64,000 nucleotides of DNA from Harmonia axyridis (Eukaryota; Arthropoda; Insecta; Coleoptera; Coccinellidae). Below are positions 1 through 11,965 of this stretch, in pieces; within the stretch, counting starts at the first letter, position 1; each line of letters starts with the position of its first letter. The stretch lies in the NCBI RefSeq assembly GCF_914767665.1, contig NC_059505.1, positions 34,221,506 through 34,285,505 of the forward strand. Direction: 5' to 3'. A program made the position numbers and the translations under genes. The notes below the pieces were generated by a model. It made no database searches. It was not told where the DNA came from and saw nothing but the letters and a program-made list of their open reading frames with translations.

Positions 1-203
1 CTTCCAACTTTCTGACCACCCAGATTTTTCTACAGATCTGCCTCAAGTAATTTCTACCTTTTTTCAGACCTCAAAAGAATCTCCAGAAAGAGACTTGGCT
101 CTGAAACGAAGTTATTGCCGAAGTTGAAGCCTTTTTCGAAAGCAAAAACGATTTTTTCTATTTCACAGAAGAGGTATTGAAAACTTAAAGGACCATTGAA
201 GTA

Positions 204-1095
204 ATGGGTGTTTTTTTTCGAGATATATAACTTTAAGTTGGCATTACTGTTCAAGATGGCGACCGATTTAACAGCTGTCAAGTGATTTATTCTCAGTTTG
301 GTTTGGCAATTCATCATGAATAGACTCACGCCTGAAAAACGCTTGCAAATAGTGCAATTTTATTTCGAAAATAATGGTTCTGTGCGGAATACGTATCGCG
401 CACTTCTGATTGAATGGCTACGTCAACAAACAAAACTGCCGCATTTGGAGTGAAGCTAATCCTCGAGTGTATGTCGAAACACCGTTACATCCAGAAAAAC
501 TGACTGTTTGGTGCACTTTATGGGCTGGTGGAATCATTGGTCCGTATTTCTTCAAAAACGATGATGGCCAGAACGTTACAGTCAATGGTGATCGGTATAG
601 AGCCATGATTACTAACTTTTTCATTCAAGAATTGAACAACCATGATGTCCAGGAGCTGTGGTTCCAACAAGACGGCGCAACATGTCACACAGCTCGTGCC
701 ACAATCGATTTATTGAAAGACACGTTTGGTGACCGCCTAATTTCACGTTTTGGACCTGTGAATTGGCCTCCAAGATCTTGTGATTTAACACCGCCAGACT
801 ACTTTCTGTGGGGCTATGTTAAGTCATTGGTCTATGCGGATAAGCCACAAACCCTTGACCATTTGGAAGACAACATTCGCCGTGTTATTGCCGATATACG
901 GCCACAAATGTTGGAAAAAGTCATCGAAAATTGGACTACATCCGAGCAAGCCGTATGGCGGTCGTATGCCAGAAATCATATTTAAAATGTAATGCCACAA
1001 GATTATCTTGCGGATAAATGAAATTCATGTCAATCGAATAATCCATCGTTGTTTTATTGCAATTTAAAGTTCTATAGCTCTGAAAAAACACCCTT
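204..1095 (+). mobile_element. DD41D mariner-type element, internally deleted (copy D1)
   Basis: The left end GGGTGTTTTTTTTCGAG and the right end, which closes in AAAAAACACCC, are inverted repeats. They continue inward as ATATAACTTTAAGTTGGCA on the left and as the complement of TGCAATTTAAAGTTCTATAG on the right. TA precedes the left end; the right TA is blurred by a T run. A short 5' leader with the start MNRLTPEKRLQIVQFYF leads almost directly into the catalytic region, so the middle of the transposase is missing. The element sits in the C-terminal codons of an irritans mariner relic. Confidence 0.85.
410..985 (+). pseudogene. DD41D transposase remnant (copy D1), 191-codon open frame
   Basis: The frame begins inside the conserved NGYVNKQNCRIW block and runs to the end of the catalytic domain. 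QQDGATCHTA supplies the second catalytic Asp and DYFLWGYVK the third. Forty-one residues separate these Asp residues, hence DD41D. The first catalytic Asp (normally in SDEAHFW) is lost with the deletion. Family members are about 340 residues with two N-terminal helix-turn-helix motifs, so this cannot be a working transposase. The Met used is internal and not a true start. The deletion junction lies at a GCGCACT repeat seen twice in longer copies. Confidence 0.8.
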
Positions 1096-1733
1096 TTTTA
1101 CTATTGAAGGTGACTATATGTAAATGAATAAATTCGAATTTTCAAAAAAAAAGTGTTTTCAGTAGGGCAGACGCATATTGAGTGATGTGTTATAAATAGG
1201 TGACTCAGCCTGAACAATGTAAGCAGAATAGGGAAGACCCATTCAACTTCCAGACGAGACCATAGTCCAGATCCTGTCTATCGTCATTGATTCCGGAAGA
1301 CAATGCTAATTCATTTCCACTATACATATGCATAAATTCTGATGACTAATCCATCCAACTCTGATGTCATCAATATTCATCATTGTTTCCAATGAAAACG
1401 ATCCTCAAAATCAGTTTTTGACGGTCGGGTATTCCGACTCAACCCATGAATATGGAAAAGATTGGCATGAAATTAGATATCATCTTTTAACCACTTCATT
1501 CCTAGTTACTTCATGTTAATTTTACACTTTCGAGAAATCGTTCTCCATTCTCCATTTGATCATTGTATTTTTCAAATTTTGAACATGTAATGGTCTCAAA
1601 TGATAAGGTTCGATTCGATGATGACGAATGCGTGGTCAAATTCAACTATGTTCGGCTGATCGGACGTAAACACGATAACTCGCGAACGGAGTTTGAGTTT
1701 ATTATTGAGTAAAATTCGACTTAGTGTTTCGTT

Positions 1734-2323
1734 CATAGAGTAATAAACATAGATAGAGGGAGTATACGCAATTTTCACATGTCCCCAACATGGTTAGATT
1801 ACGTTGTCGGATTGTGATATATTTTCAAATCCACAATTTTACTATATCGTTATGAATGTATATTATATTGAATGAAAATATTTATTTGAGTTATTCCCGA
1901 TTAAATATGGGAATTTTAAAATTTTGAATCCGATATTTTTCCTAATTGTCGAATTTATAGTATGCAGGATATTTCTTATTTTCTGTATCCACCTGATGAA
2001 ATCCAAGATTTGATTACTATTGCTCTCCTAGTGTCATCGGTTGTTCCACGTCGTTTGACGCGCTTGAAGTTTGTTTTCTGAATTTCTGATATATTTAGGT
2101 ATTCATTTTAATATAATTTGAGTCAATAAGAAACGTTGATTAACTATGGGACATAAGAAGTGCGTTCTTTGTGGAGAAACTCGCGAATAGCGTGAAATAT
2201 CGTATCACTGATATGTTTTCATTTCCGCGCGCTTCATGTCAAATTTGAAAGTTCATGTTGGAGACAAAAATTTTCTTACTGAAAATGGCATATGCTCCCT
2301 CTATCTATGTTTATTACTCTGAG
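1734..2323 (+). mobile_element. P-type MITE with THAP-like start codon remnant (copy P1)
   Basis: A 590-bp element. Its left end begins CATAGAGTAATAAACATAGA and its right end is the complement of CTCAGAGTAATAAACATAGA, giving terminal inverted repeats of about 28 bp. It is flanked by 8-bp near-duplicates (gtttcgtt and gtttcata). At 2146 an ATG opens MGHKKCVLCGETRE before a stop; the CxxC spacing is like the start of a THAP zinc finger, and FSFP appears just downstream in another frame. THAP plus 8-bp duplication points to the P superfamily; that assignment is inference. Confidence 0.8.
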
Positions 2324-3390
2324 GTTTCATACATCCTATTAATTTCTCAACTGCATATTCGATTCAGATGAAATTTTGCATTTGTATGTATTATAACAAT
2401 ATCAAGTCTCGTGCGAAAGTTTATGTAGATCCATAATAGAAATTTGAAGGAAAATATTGGAAGAAAATTAAACAATAAACTAAACTAACCAATATTTCGT
2501 GATCACAAAACCAACGGATTTCAGCATTTGGGTGTTGATATGAAATACCAATTTCAAGTTCCGTGGGAAATTTCAAGTTGAAAATATCATCAGAACCATC
2601 AAAAATTTGAGAAGAATATTGGGATAGAAAAGAAATACTCATTTTCCTGACTACATATACATTTGGATTAATATTGCAGAATAACCATTTCAGGCTTTCT
2701 GCAGAACGTGTTGGAAGCATAGCCAGAACCATAATAAATCAAATAGAATACCGAAAAAAATATTTTCCTGATAATAAACCGATGGATTTGAGATATTTGA
2801 TTGAATAACAATCTCAAGCTATATGAGCTGATTACATCATCAGAACCTGTGATTAATCATCTTATTTTGTATCTATCATAATAATCATGAGATTTTGTGA
2901 CTATATCTAGGTAAAATAACCATGTAAAGCTACGTGTAGAGTTTTTTGTTGATAGCCGCATCATAGTAAACTCCAGCCGAATAACGAAAAAAATTATACA
3001 ATGATTCCATTACATCAGATCAGACCGAGTTAAGATTTCCCAAGTAAATATAAAATAATACTCTTGTTATCCGCGTCATCAGAATTAGATATAAAAATAG
3101 ATAATTCAAGCATAGATAAAACCAGTGAATGAAGTCAGAAGCTTTTGAACGCCCATTCATTAACGGATAATAAGGTGTTCAAGATAGCAATTGGCACACG
3201 AATGAATTTACACTCAAAAGCTGATGAATTCCTCTTAAGTTAGCTCAACTCAAAAACTCCTGACTTCACGAAAGTGCCACTAGTATTTTTCTTAATCGTT
3301 GAAGTCAGAATTTGTTGTTGCTTAATAACTTAAGAGGAAGCAATGTCTCCCCTTGCTCCCAAAGACCCCACTCCCTAATATAAATCCGAT
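2324..3390. other. AT-rich stretch with diverged interspersed repeats, no gene seen
   Basis: No convincing coding sequence. Parts of 2480-2860 match 21380-21480 and 21765-21840, with shared phrases such as aatatttcgtgat, tttgggtgt and catcatcagaacc. This marks a diverged repeat family of unknown type. The copy at 2490-2560 is uninterrupted where the 21.48-kb copy carries the SINE-like insert, which helps to place that insert's edges. Confidence 0.5.
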
Positions 3391-3770
3391 TAGCAAATTT
3401 CATATACCAGGCGATTCAAATTTCCACAACCAGACAGAGCCAAAAAACTTCCTTGCAGCATCGTCTGCGTCTGGGGGTAATTAACTTGAAGAGTGATCCC
3501 GAAGGTCCCGAAATCCCTGTCTGGTCGTCTGCGATTCCTCTCCCCGTAGTCCGCGAAGAAAGCCGCCCCTTTCCCATATTCCAGGGTGTCTGTCGCGCCA
3601 GCGATGATGACGTAGTAGCCCTCCCGTCTAGACGGCTGGGAGGCCGTGGTGGGGGGAGGCAGACCGATGCAGCTTTGGGAGAGGCCATGGCGCATACACG
3701 GACATGCAAGCGGAAACTGCGAATTGCCAAACGCACACCGGAAAGGCAACGTCGCCTCGCCTCGCCCCTC
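3390..3770. other. GC-rich coding-like island of unknown identity
   Basis: This segment is clearly richer in G and C than its surroundings. It is open on both strands: about 112 codons on plus (3453-3791) and 146 on minus (3390-3830). The minus reading contains protein-like text such as REGYYVIIAGATDTLEYGKG and GITLQVNYPQTQ, which could be an exon, but I do not recognise a family. The plus reading is rich in Arg and Pro. It directly abuts the first tandem unit at about 3770. It could be a captured host exon or transposon DNA; the strand is not decided. Confidence 0.3.
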
Positions 3771-6700
3771 AGCCACTTGCCCTGCGAATAACCCGCACTG
3801 ATTGTTTTGTTTTTCCGGTCTCCGGATCAAGATATGTCTGGATCTCTCTCCTCTATCAATTCCCTGAAGGAGGAGATGCCATCAGTCTACGTCAGTTCGA
3901 CTGGAAAATAGTCTGAACAAGTCGAGATTTAATCTTAAGAGCTGGAGGAAATATTCCATAAGTGTCACTTGTGTGGATTATTTCATATTTGATTGAAAAA
4001 CAGTAATTTCATAAGCAGCATCTGAGATTATGGATTATATGAATTATTTCCAGTTCTCATTGAACTCTGTTTCATACTCTAAAAGGCTCAATAAGACGTA
4101 TAACGAACAATAAAATCAATAAATTTGCTTCTGTTGTTCATGTTTTCACAACTGATCATAATATTTCTGATCAGTCATCAAATCTCATCGACCAGCCCCT
4201 AAACCACTTACCTTCTGACAGAAACCTTTACTGATTGTTTTTTTTCTGGTCTCCGGATCAAGATTTGTCTGGATCTCTCTCCTCTATCAATTCCCTGAAG
4301 GAGGAGATGCCATCAGTCTACGTCACTTCGACTGGAGAATAGTCTGCACAAGTCGAGATTCAATCTTAAGACCTGGAGGAAATATTCCATAAGTATCACT
4401 TGTGTGGATTATTTCATATTTGATTGAATGACAGTAATTTCATGAAGAGAATCTGTGATTATGAGTTATTTCAATTTCTCATAGCACTCTGTAATATACT
4501 CTAAAAGGCTTAATAAGACGTATAACGAACAATGAAATCGATAAATCTGCCTCTGTTGTTCATGTCTTCACAACTTATCGTAATATTTCAGATCAGTCAT
4601 CAAAACTCCTCGTCTAGTCCCTAAACTACTTGCCTTCTGAGAGAAACCCGCACTGATTGTTTGGTTTTTCCGGTCTCCGGATCAAGATATGTCTGGATCT
4701 CTCTCCTCTATCAATTCCCTGAAGGAGGAGATGCCATCAGTCTTCGTCAGTTCGACTGGAAAATAGTCTGCACAAGTCGAGATTTAATCTTTAAGAACCT
4801 GGAGGAAATATTCCATAAGTGTCAATTGTGTGGATTATTTCATATTTGATGGAATGATAGTAATTTCATGAGGAGCATCTGTGATTATGAATTATTTCAA
4901 GCTCTCTTCGTGTCATAATCTTTCTAATAGGCTTAATGAGTCGTATAACGAACAATAAAATCGATAAATCTACTTCTGCTGTTTACGTCTTCACAACTGG
5001 TTACCCTATTTCTGATCAGCCATCAAAACTCATCGACAAACCCCTAAACCACTTGCCTTCTGAGAAAAACCCGCACTGATTGTTTGTTTTCCCGGTCTCC
5101 GGATCAAGATCCGTCTGGATCTCTCCTCTATCAATTCCCTGAAGGAGGAGATGCCATCAGTCTACGTCAGTTCGACTGGAAAATAGTCTGCACAAGTCGA
5201 GATTCAATCTTTAAGAACCTGGAGGAAATATTCCATAAGTGTCACTTGTGTGGATTATTTCATATTTGATTGAATGATAGTAATTTCATGAGGAGCATCT
5301 GTGATTATGAATTATTTCAAGTTCTCTACGTGTCATAATCTTTCAAATAGGCTTAATGAGTCGTATAACGAACAATAAAATCGATAAATCGGCTTCTGCA
5401 GCTTACGTCTTCCAAACTAGTTACACTATTTCTGAACAGTCATCAAAACTCGTCGTCTAGCCCTTAAACCACCTGCCTTCTGAGAAAAACCCGCACTGAT
5501 TGTTTTGTTTTTCCGGTCTCCGGATCAAGATCTGTCTGGATCTCTCTTCTCTATCAATTCCCTGAAGGAGGAGATGCCATCAGTCTACGTCAGTTCGACT
5601 GGAAAATAGTCTGCACAAGTCGAGATTTAATCTTTAAGAACCTGGAGGAAATATTCCATAAGTGTCACTTGTGGGGATTATTTCATATTTGATTGAATAA
5701 GAGTAATTTTATAGCATCTGTGATTATGAATTATTTAAAGTTCATATTGAACTCTAAAAGATTAAATAAGACGTATAGCGAACAATAAAATCGATAAAAC
5801 TGCTTCTGCTGTTCACGTCTCTCCAACTGGTTATATTATTTCTAATCAGTCATCAAAACTCATCATCTAGCCCCTAAACCACTTGCCTTCAGAAAAAAAC
5901 TCGCACTGATTGTTTTGTTTTTCCGGTCTCCGAATCAAGATCTGTCTGTATCTCTCTCCTCTATCAATTCCCTGAAGGTGGAGATGTCATCAGTCTACGT
6001 CAGTTCGACTGGAAAATAGTCTGCACAAGTCGAGATTTCATCCTTAAGATCTGGAAGAAATATTCCATAAGTTCCATCAGTTTATTCAAGAAGTAGCTTA
6101 TGCGATTGTGAATAATTTGAAGTTCTTATTGAACTCTGCGTTATACTCTTTCTAATAGGCTTAATAAGTATGTTGTTCATATCTTCACAACTGATCATGA
6201 TATTTTTGATGGTCATCCAAACTCATGTCTAGCCCCTAAACCAAATACTTCAACCCGCACTGAATGTTTTGTTTCTTCAGTCTCCGTATCCTGATCTGTC
6301 TGGTTCTCCTTTACATCAGTTTTCTGAACGAGGAGATGCCATCAATCTACGTCAATTCGACTGCGCACAAGTCAAGATTCAATCTTGAGACTTGGGGAAG
6401 ATTCTATAAGTGTCACTTGTGTGGGTTGTTTAATTTTGGATGTGCTTATTGTAATTTCATAATGGGCATCTATGACTACGAATTTTTTCGAATTCTCAAT
6501 GAAGTCTGCGTTACACTGTATCTAATAGGACCACTAAGTGGTATAACGAACAATAAAATCAATAAATCTGCTTCTGCTTTTCATGTCTCAACAACTGGTC
6601 GTACTATTTGTGATAAGTTATCAAATCTCGTCGTCTAGCCTCTAAACCACTTGACTTCTGAGAAAATCTCACACTGATTGTTTTGATTTTCCATTCTCCT

Positions 6701-7070
6701 GATCAAGATCCGTCTGGATCTCTCCTCTATCAATTCCCTGAAGGAGGAGATACCATCAGACTACGTCAGTTCGACTGGAAAATAATCTGCTTAAGATTTA
6801 TTCTTGGGAAATAAAGAAGATATTACATAAGTGTCACTTGTGTGAATTATTTCATATTTGATGTAATTGCAGTAATTCAACAAGGAGCATCTATGATTTT
6901 GAGACATGTTATCATTGGACTCTGTGTTGTACATACATATAGGATTTTGAATAATATTGAAGTTCTGATTGGACTATGTGTTGTATTCTCTCTAATAGGC
7001 CTAATAAATCGAATAGGCAACCATGAAATCGATAAGTTTGCTGCTGTAAATCATATGTGAACAACTGGCC
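3770..7070 (+). repeat. tandem array of eight units, about 420 bp each
   Basis: The landmark CTGATTGTTT recurs near 3798, 4231, 4653, 5076, 5496, 5906, 6260 and 6674, giving intervals of 433, 422, 423, 420, 410, 354 and 414 bp. Each unit has the same order: AAACCACTTGCCTTCTGAG, a T-rich tract, GGTCTCCGGATCAAGAT, a best-preserved core around CTGAAGGAGGAGATGCCATC, TCGACTGGAAAATA, ATTCCATAAGTGTCAC, and AACAATAAAATCGATAA. Units 7 and 8 are the most diverged. Short open frames cross the core, but 2-bp length differences among units (CTCTCTCC or CTCTCC) shift them, so coding is unlikely. Confidence 0.9.
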
Positions 7071-9705
7071 AAACTATTCCTGACCTGTCATATCAACAAT
7101 TGAAGCTTTGTAATGAAAAGTAATGATATCGATTGTAACAGTCACAATTGGTGATAAATTTTCTGGAATCGTCAGAATTACCGGGAAACATCTTACCTCC
7201 TCTATACTTTTCTAATTTTTAATTTTCGAACAACTGCCGGACCTACAGGTTTCAGTGGAAAAATAAGAAATAAGTACACTGTAAAATGAAGCGTTGGAAG
7301 AAAAAATAGATTCATAATCTATAAATATAATATGGATATAATGTTAGGGCAACACGTTCAAACTACTGCACCAAATTGGATAATTCTTTTTTCTTGTATT
7401 CATTACTGCCATGAGAAGGTTTGAAAAACGAAATATTTTCTAAAAAAAATACTCAAAAGAAAAAAAGGCTTTATTTTTTTCTTCCTACCGAGAGAACAAT
7501 CATAGAGTATAATTTGACACTTCGAAGGATGTATTTTAGGTTGTCTTTCAGCAAATAAATGATTGAATTGAAAGGAAAATGATTCTTTTTTTATTTCATT
7601 ATAAGGATTATTGATATACTGCATGTTCGAAGCCGGGGCGGACAGCTAGTAATAAAATAAAAGTTGAATTCGTTGTTTACTGGACTAGGATACAAAACAG
7701 TTAAAAATTTTTCGCTATATAGATCATCTAGAGCGAATATAATCAAATCAATCCAGATTGCTAAACTTGCATTGAGATATCCAGCAGACACTTCCATTTT
7801 TTTTCCTATAGTTTCCGGACTCTGAAAATAATTGTATATCAATTGAGGAGAAAAGTTAATGAACTTAGAAATGAGATCACTCAAGCATGAAGTTCCACGC
7901 CGTTGTTTCAATGCCATATCCTTCATCAAATTTTCGTCTGCTGTCGTTCAACTTTTTATCAAGGCTCTAAATTCTATTATAGTCTGTCTGTACGTATGTT
8001 TCATTTGAAATTCGCCACAGTCGAAAAGAAGTAAGTAGAAATAATGTGTACTCGATTAAAACGAAGGCAAAGCAAGTTGAAGACTTCTGAATGTATTCAA
8101 GATTGATTTTAAACATCATGAAAATATTTCGATCTATACAGGGTGGTTCAGATTTCAGTTCTATAACTTCAGCGTCGAATAGAACAACATTTTTCATGAA
8201 AAAAATTTCAAATTATCATATATCCTAACAAGCTTCGTTTTCGAGATACAGGATGTTGAAGTTTTTACTTATAACTCTAGTATTATTACATCCATTGTTT
8301 CAATTTTTAGGTATTGAAGTCTGGATAATGTCCAGTGGTGAAGATGTAGAGGTGCGATGATCCTTTTCCTATTGAAAATTTACACCATTGTCTTTTTTTT
8401 TTGAGAAAATCATTTCATTTCTTAAATCAACAGTGTTTCACTAAAAAAAATGGTCTCCTGGATGTTTTTCATGGAATGTACTGTTTTCGAGTGCAAAGCA
8501 CTTTTCGCTATGAATATGGGACCGCAAACGCTTTGTTTTCGATATTTTTGACTTTTTTCAAGCTTCTTTCTCTATTCACCTTCCCTTCACAAGATATTTT
8601 ACTTGAATTTGGTTTAGGTATTCCAATTTAAAGTTTTGATCATGTGATATGCTAACTTTGGATTTAAATCTGCAGGGTGATATTTTTTCTGGAACAGTGC
8701 CCGCTTCTTTCCTCATTTCTGGTAGACAACTGATAGTTCAAAAAAATGTAAACAGAAACTTTGGTCCAGTACTCTGAAATTTTCATTTTTATGTATTTTG
8801 TCGTATATGCTACCGAATTCAAGAAAAAAACTTAAAACAATTCTCTAGTAATCCAAATTATTAAAAAAATTCAGTTAGTAATCTGTGATGAATAAATTCA
8901 TTATAAGTTTTGGTATTTATTTAAACATTTTGTAGCAGATATCAATAAATATTAAATAGGCAGGTATAATCATCACAAAAAAAGTAGGAATCTCTCATTA
9001 TAATACTCTCAATTTGGGAACAGCATGTATGTGAAATAATCACTCACTGTTCATACCAACAAATCTCAGGGTGAAATCAAAATACCTCATCTAGATTAAA
9101 ACCCCCAAAAGGTCAGTGCTTTCCTCAAATTTTCTTTACAACACATCTTATACTCTTCCATTTTGAACACATTGAATTGTGGGACTTAGCCATGGCACAC
9201 TCTTTATAGTAATCCTCTTGGGTGTGACACTGGGTATATTACTCGGTATATTATGTATCTTGCATGGAGGTGAAAATAAAGCTTTCATACTTGGAAGAAA
9301 AAAAGGCAATGCCATAAATGCATCATTCATTATAGCGTGCAAATATGAGATTCAATTTTTCACAAAAAAGCTCATAATTGCACCATTATCACGTAGGCGG
9401 GGTCAACCGTTCAACACAATATTGTAGCATCAGATTTACGTGAATTCTCTGAATGTCTACATTTTTTCAGTGCATGTTCCGTTCAAGGTTCTGATAAGGT
9501 ATAAAATCATGGAGTCACGGTCTATCGGAACAATGAATAGAAGAGACTGATATTCCTCCTCAGAATTTTTAATTGCCTCGTATTCCCATTACTTGCAATC
9601 TCCTTAATGGGCTGTTTAATCACATGAGCAGAAATTCTCATAATTATCATCCAGATACCGCGTTATATGGACTTAAATCGTTAGTCACCTAACAGTACCT
9701 TCTAT
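7071..9705. other. AT-rich intergenic stretch with repeat scraps
   Basis: No gene is seen. An ACAGGGTG motif at 8134 starts a short repeat. Near 8505-8545, gggaccgcaaacgctttg is the reverse complement of the repeat found at 18.5, 22.3 and 60.8 kb. Homopolymer runs are common. A hydrophobic 82-codon frame at 9179-9427 has no recognisable relative. Confidence 0.5.
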
Positions 9706-11965
9706 TATTCAGTGAAATTTGGGTAAATCCCATCTGTGTGAACGAACTCTAGGTCAGGCTGAATCGCACTAGACTACAACTAATGTTTGTTAACTTTCAA
9801 AGGTGTCCTCGAAGTTTTTCCAATGTTTAAGCATTATGCAGAACCTTTAATGATATATTAGTTTGGCTGTTGAAAAGCAGGACTTAACATCAAATGAAAT
9901 ATATCCAGTTCAATTGGAAAATAATCTGCACAAGTCGAGATTCAATCTTGAGATCTGGAAAAGATATTCCATAAGTGTCACTTGTATGCAATATTCTATT
10001 TTTGATATTATTACAATAATTTCATCAGGAACATCTATGATTATGTTCTCATTGAACTTTGCGTTGCACTGTTTCTAATAGTCCTACTAATAAACAATAA
10101 AATTGATAAGTCTGCTTTTCCTGTTCATGTCTGGTCATACTATTTCTAATAAGTTATCAGATCTCTGAGGAAAACTTACACTGATTATTTTGTTTTTTCT
10201 GTCTCCGGATCAAGATCTGTCTGGATCTCTTCTCTACTAATTTTCTGAAGGAGGAGATGCCATCAGTCTACGTCAGAGCGACTGGAAAATAATCTGCACA
10301 AGTCAAGACCTGGAGAAGATATTCCATAAATGTCACTTGTGTGGATTATTTCATATTTGATGTTATTGCAGTAATTTAACGAAGAGAATCTATGATTTTG
10401 AATTATGTTAAGTTCTCATTGAACTCATTGTGTTTTACTCTCTTCAATAGGCATATAAAGTCGAATAGGCAACAATAAAAATTAGTTTGAGTTGGGTATA
10501 GAAATAAAAAATAATTTAATGACGAAATTTGGGTAAATTTTATATGTGTGAATGAACTCTAGGTCAGGCTAATCGCACTAGACTACAACTAATGTTTGTT
10601 AACTTTCAAGGGTGTCCTCGAAGTTTTTCCAATGATGGAGCATAATACTCAACATTTAATGATATATTAGCTGATGAAAAGCAGGACTTAACATTAAATG
10701 AAATTTATCCACCCAATTTGAAAATAATCAACACAAGTTGAGATTTAATCTTGATATCTGGAAAAGATATTCCATAAGTGTCACCTGTGCGAATTATTCT
10801 ATTTTTGATGTTATTACAATAATTTCATCAGGAGCATCTATGATTTTGAATTATTTCGAGTTTTCATTAAACTTTGCGTTGCACTCTTTCTAATAGGCCT
10901 ACTCATAAACAATAAAATTGATAAGTATGCTCCTGCTGTTCATGTTTCAACAACTGGTCATACTATTTCTGATAATTTATGAAATCTCGTCGTCTAGCCT
11001 CTAAACCACTAGCATTCTGAGAAAAACCTTCACTGATTATTTTGTTTTTCCTGTCTCCGGATCAAGATCTGTCTGGATCTCTCCTTTACCAATTTTCTGA
11101 AGGAGGAGATGCCATCGGTCTACGTCAGTGCGACTGGAAAATAAATTGCACAAGTCAAGACCTGGAGAAGATATTCCATTATATTAGATATTATTTCATA
11201 TTTGATGTAATTGCAGTTATTCATCAAGAAGCATCTATGATTTTGAATAATGTTGAGTTCTCATTGGGCCCTGTGTTGTACTCTCTCTAATAGGCCTAAT
11301 AAGTCGAATGGGCAACAATAAAATCGATAAGTTTGCTGCTGTGAATCCTGAGTGAACAACTGGTCAAGCTATTTCTGACCTGTAATAACAACAATTGTAA
11401 CTTTGTCATGAAATATAATCATATCGATTGTCATAGTCACAATAGCTGATAAATTCTTAGGAATTATCGGAATTACCGGAAAACGTCGAACCTTCTCTAT
11501 ACTCTTCATTTTTTTAATTTTTGATCGACTGCTGAATTGAGTATAGAAATGAAAAATAATTTCATGACGAACTTTGGGTAAATCTCATCTGTGTGAACGA
11601 ACTCTAGGTCAGGCTGAATCGTACTAGACTACAACTAATGTTTGTTGACTTTCAAAGGTGTCCTCGAAGTTTTTCCAATGTTGGAGCATAAAGCAGAACC
11701 TTTAATGATATATTAATTTGGCTCTTGAAAAGCAGGACTTAACATTAGATGAGATTTATCCACCAGTCTATACCCAATTGGAAAATAATCAACACAAGTT
11801 GAGATTTAATCTTGAGATCTGGAGAAGATATTCCATAAGTGTCACTTGTGAGAATTATTCTATTTTTGATGTTATTACAATAATTTCATCAGGAACATCT
11901 ATGATTATGAATTATTTCGAGTTCTCATTGAACTTTGCGTTGCACTGTTTCTAATAGTCGTACTA
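9705..11965 (+). repeat. higher-order diverged repeat related to the 3.8-7.1 kb array
   Basis: Three long units start with a shared lead (ATCTGTGTGAACGAACTCTA, CTAGACTACAACTAATG) at about 9720, 10530 and 11575. Each continues into a half-monomer resembling the 420-bp unit from ATTCCATAAGTGTCAC onward. The first two then continue into a fuller monomer carrying TCTCCGGATCAAGATCTGTC and GAAGGAGGAGATGCCATC at about 10205 and 11055. The third unit stops at about 11965. This is an older, reorganised relative of the tandem array, separated from it by about 2.6 kb. Confidence 0.8.

Larger units (their letters stand above)
1..1130 (+). pseudogene. irritans-type mariner transposase relic, C-terminal end, split by a DD41D element
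   Basis: Positions 1-203 read, with frame disruptions, like the end of an irritans (Himar-type) DD34D transposase. The motif FYLFSDLKR near 40-75 corresponds to the family's stretch just after the third catalytic Asp. It is followed by a degraded EEVIAE-like region and GIENLKDH near 175-195. The reading resumes after the inserted DD41D element at about 1099 with EGDYM and a stop near 1130, which corresponds to the usual EGNYVE C-terminus. The upstream part is cut by the window edge. The same family is represented more fully at 42629-44834. It is non-functional. Confidence 0.65.

Noticed and set aside
54..329. 91-codon minus-strand frame
   Set aside because: It spans the junction of the irritans relic and the DD41D end on the opposite strand; a chance frame.
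4661..5269. Open frames of about 60 codons in tandem units 3 and 4 (LLYQFPEGGDAISLRQFDW)
   Set aside because: Length differences of 2 bp among units shift the frame, and other units have stops; treated as non-coding repeat.
9179..9427. 82-codon hydrophobic frame on the plus strand
   Set aside because: No recognisable family, codon use like the AT-rich background, and an equally long frame on the other strand.
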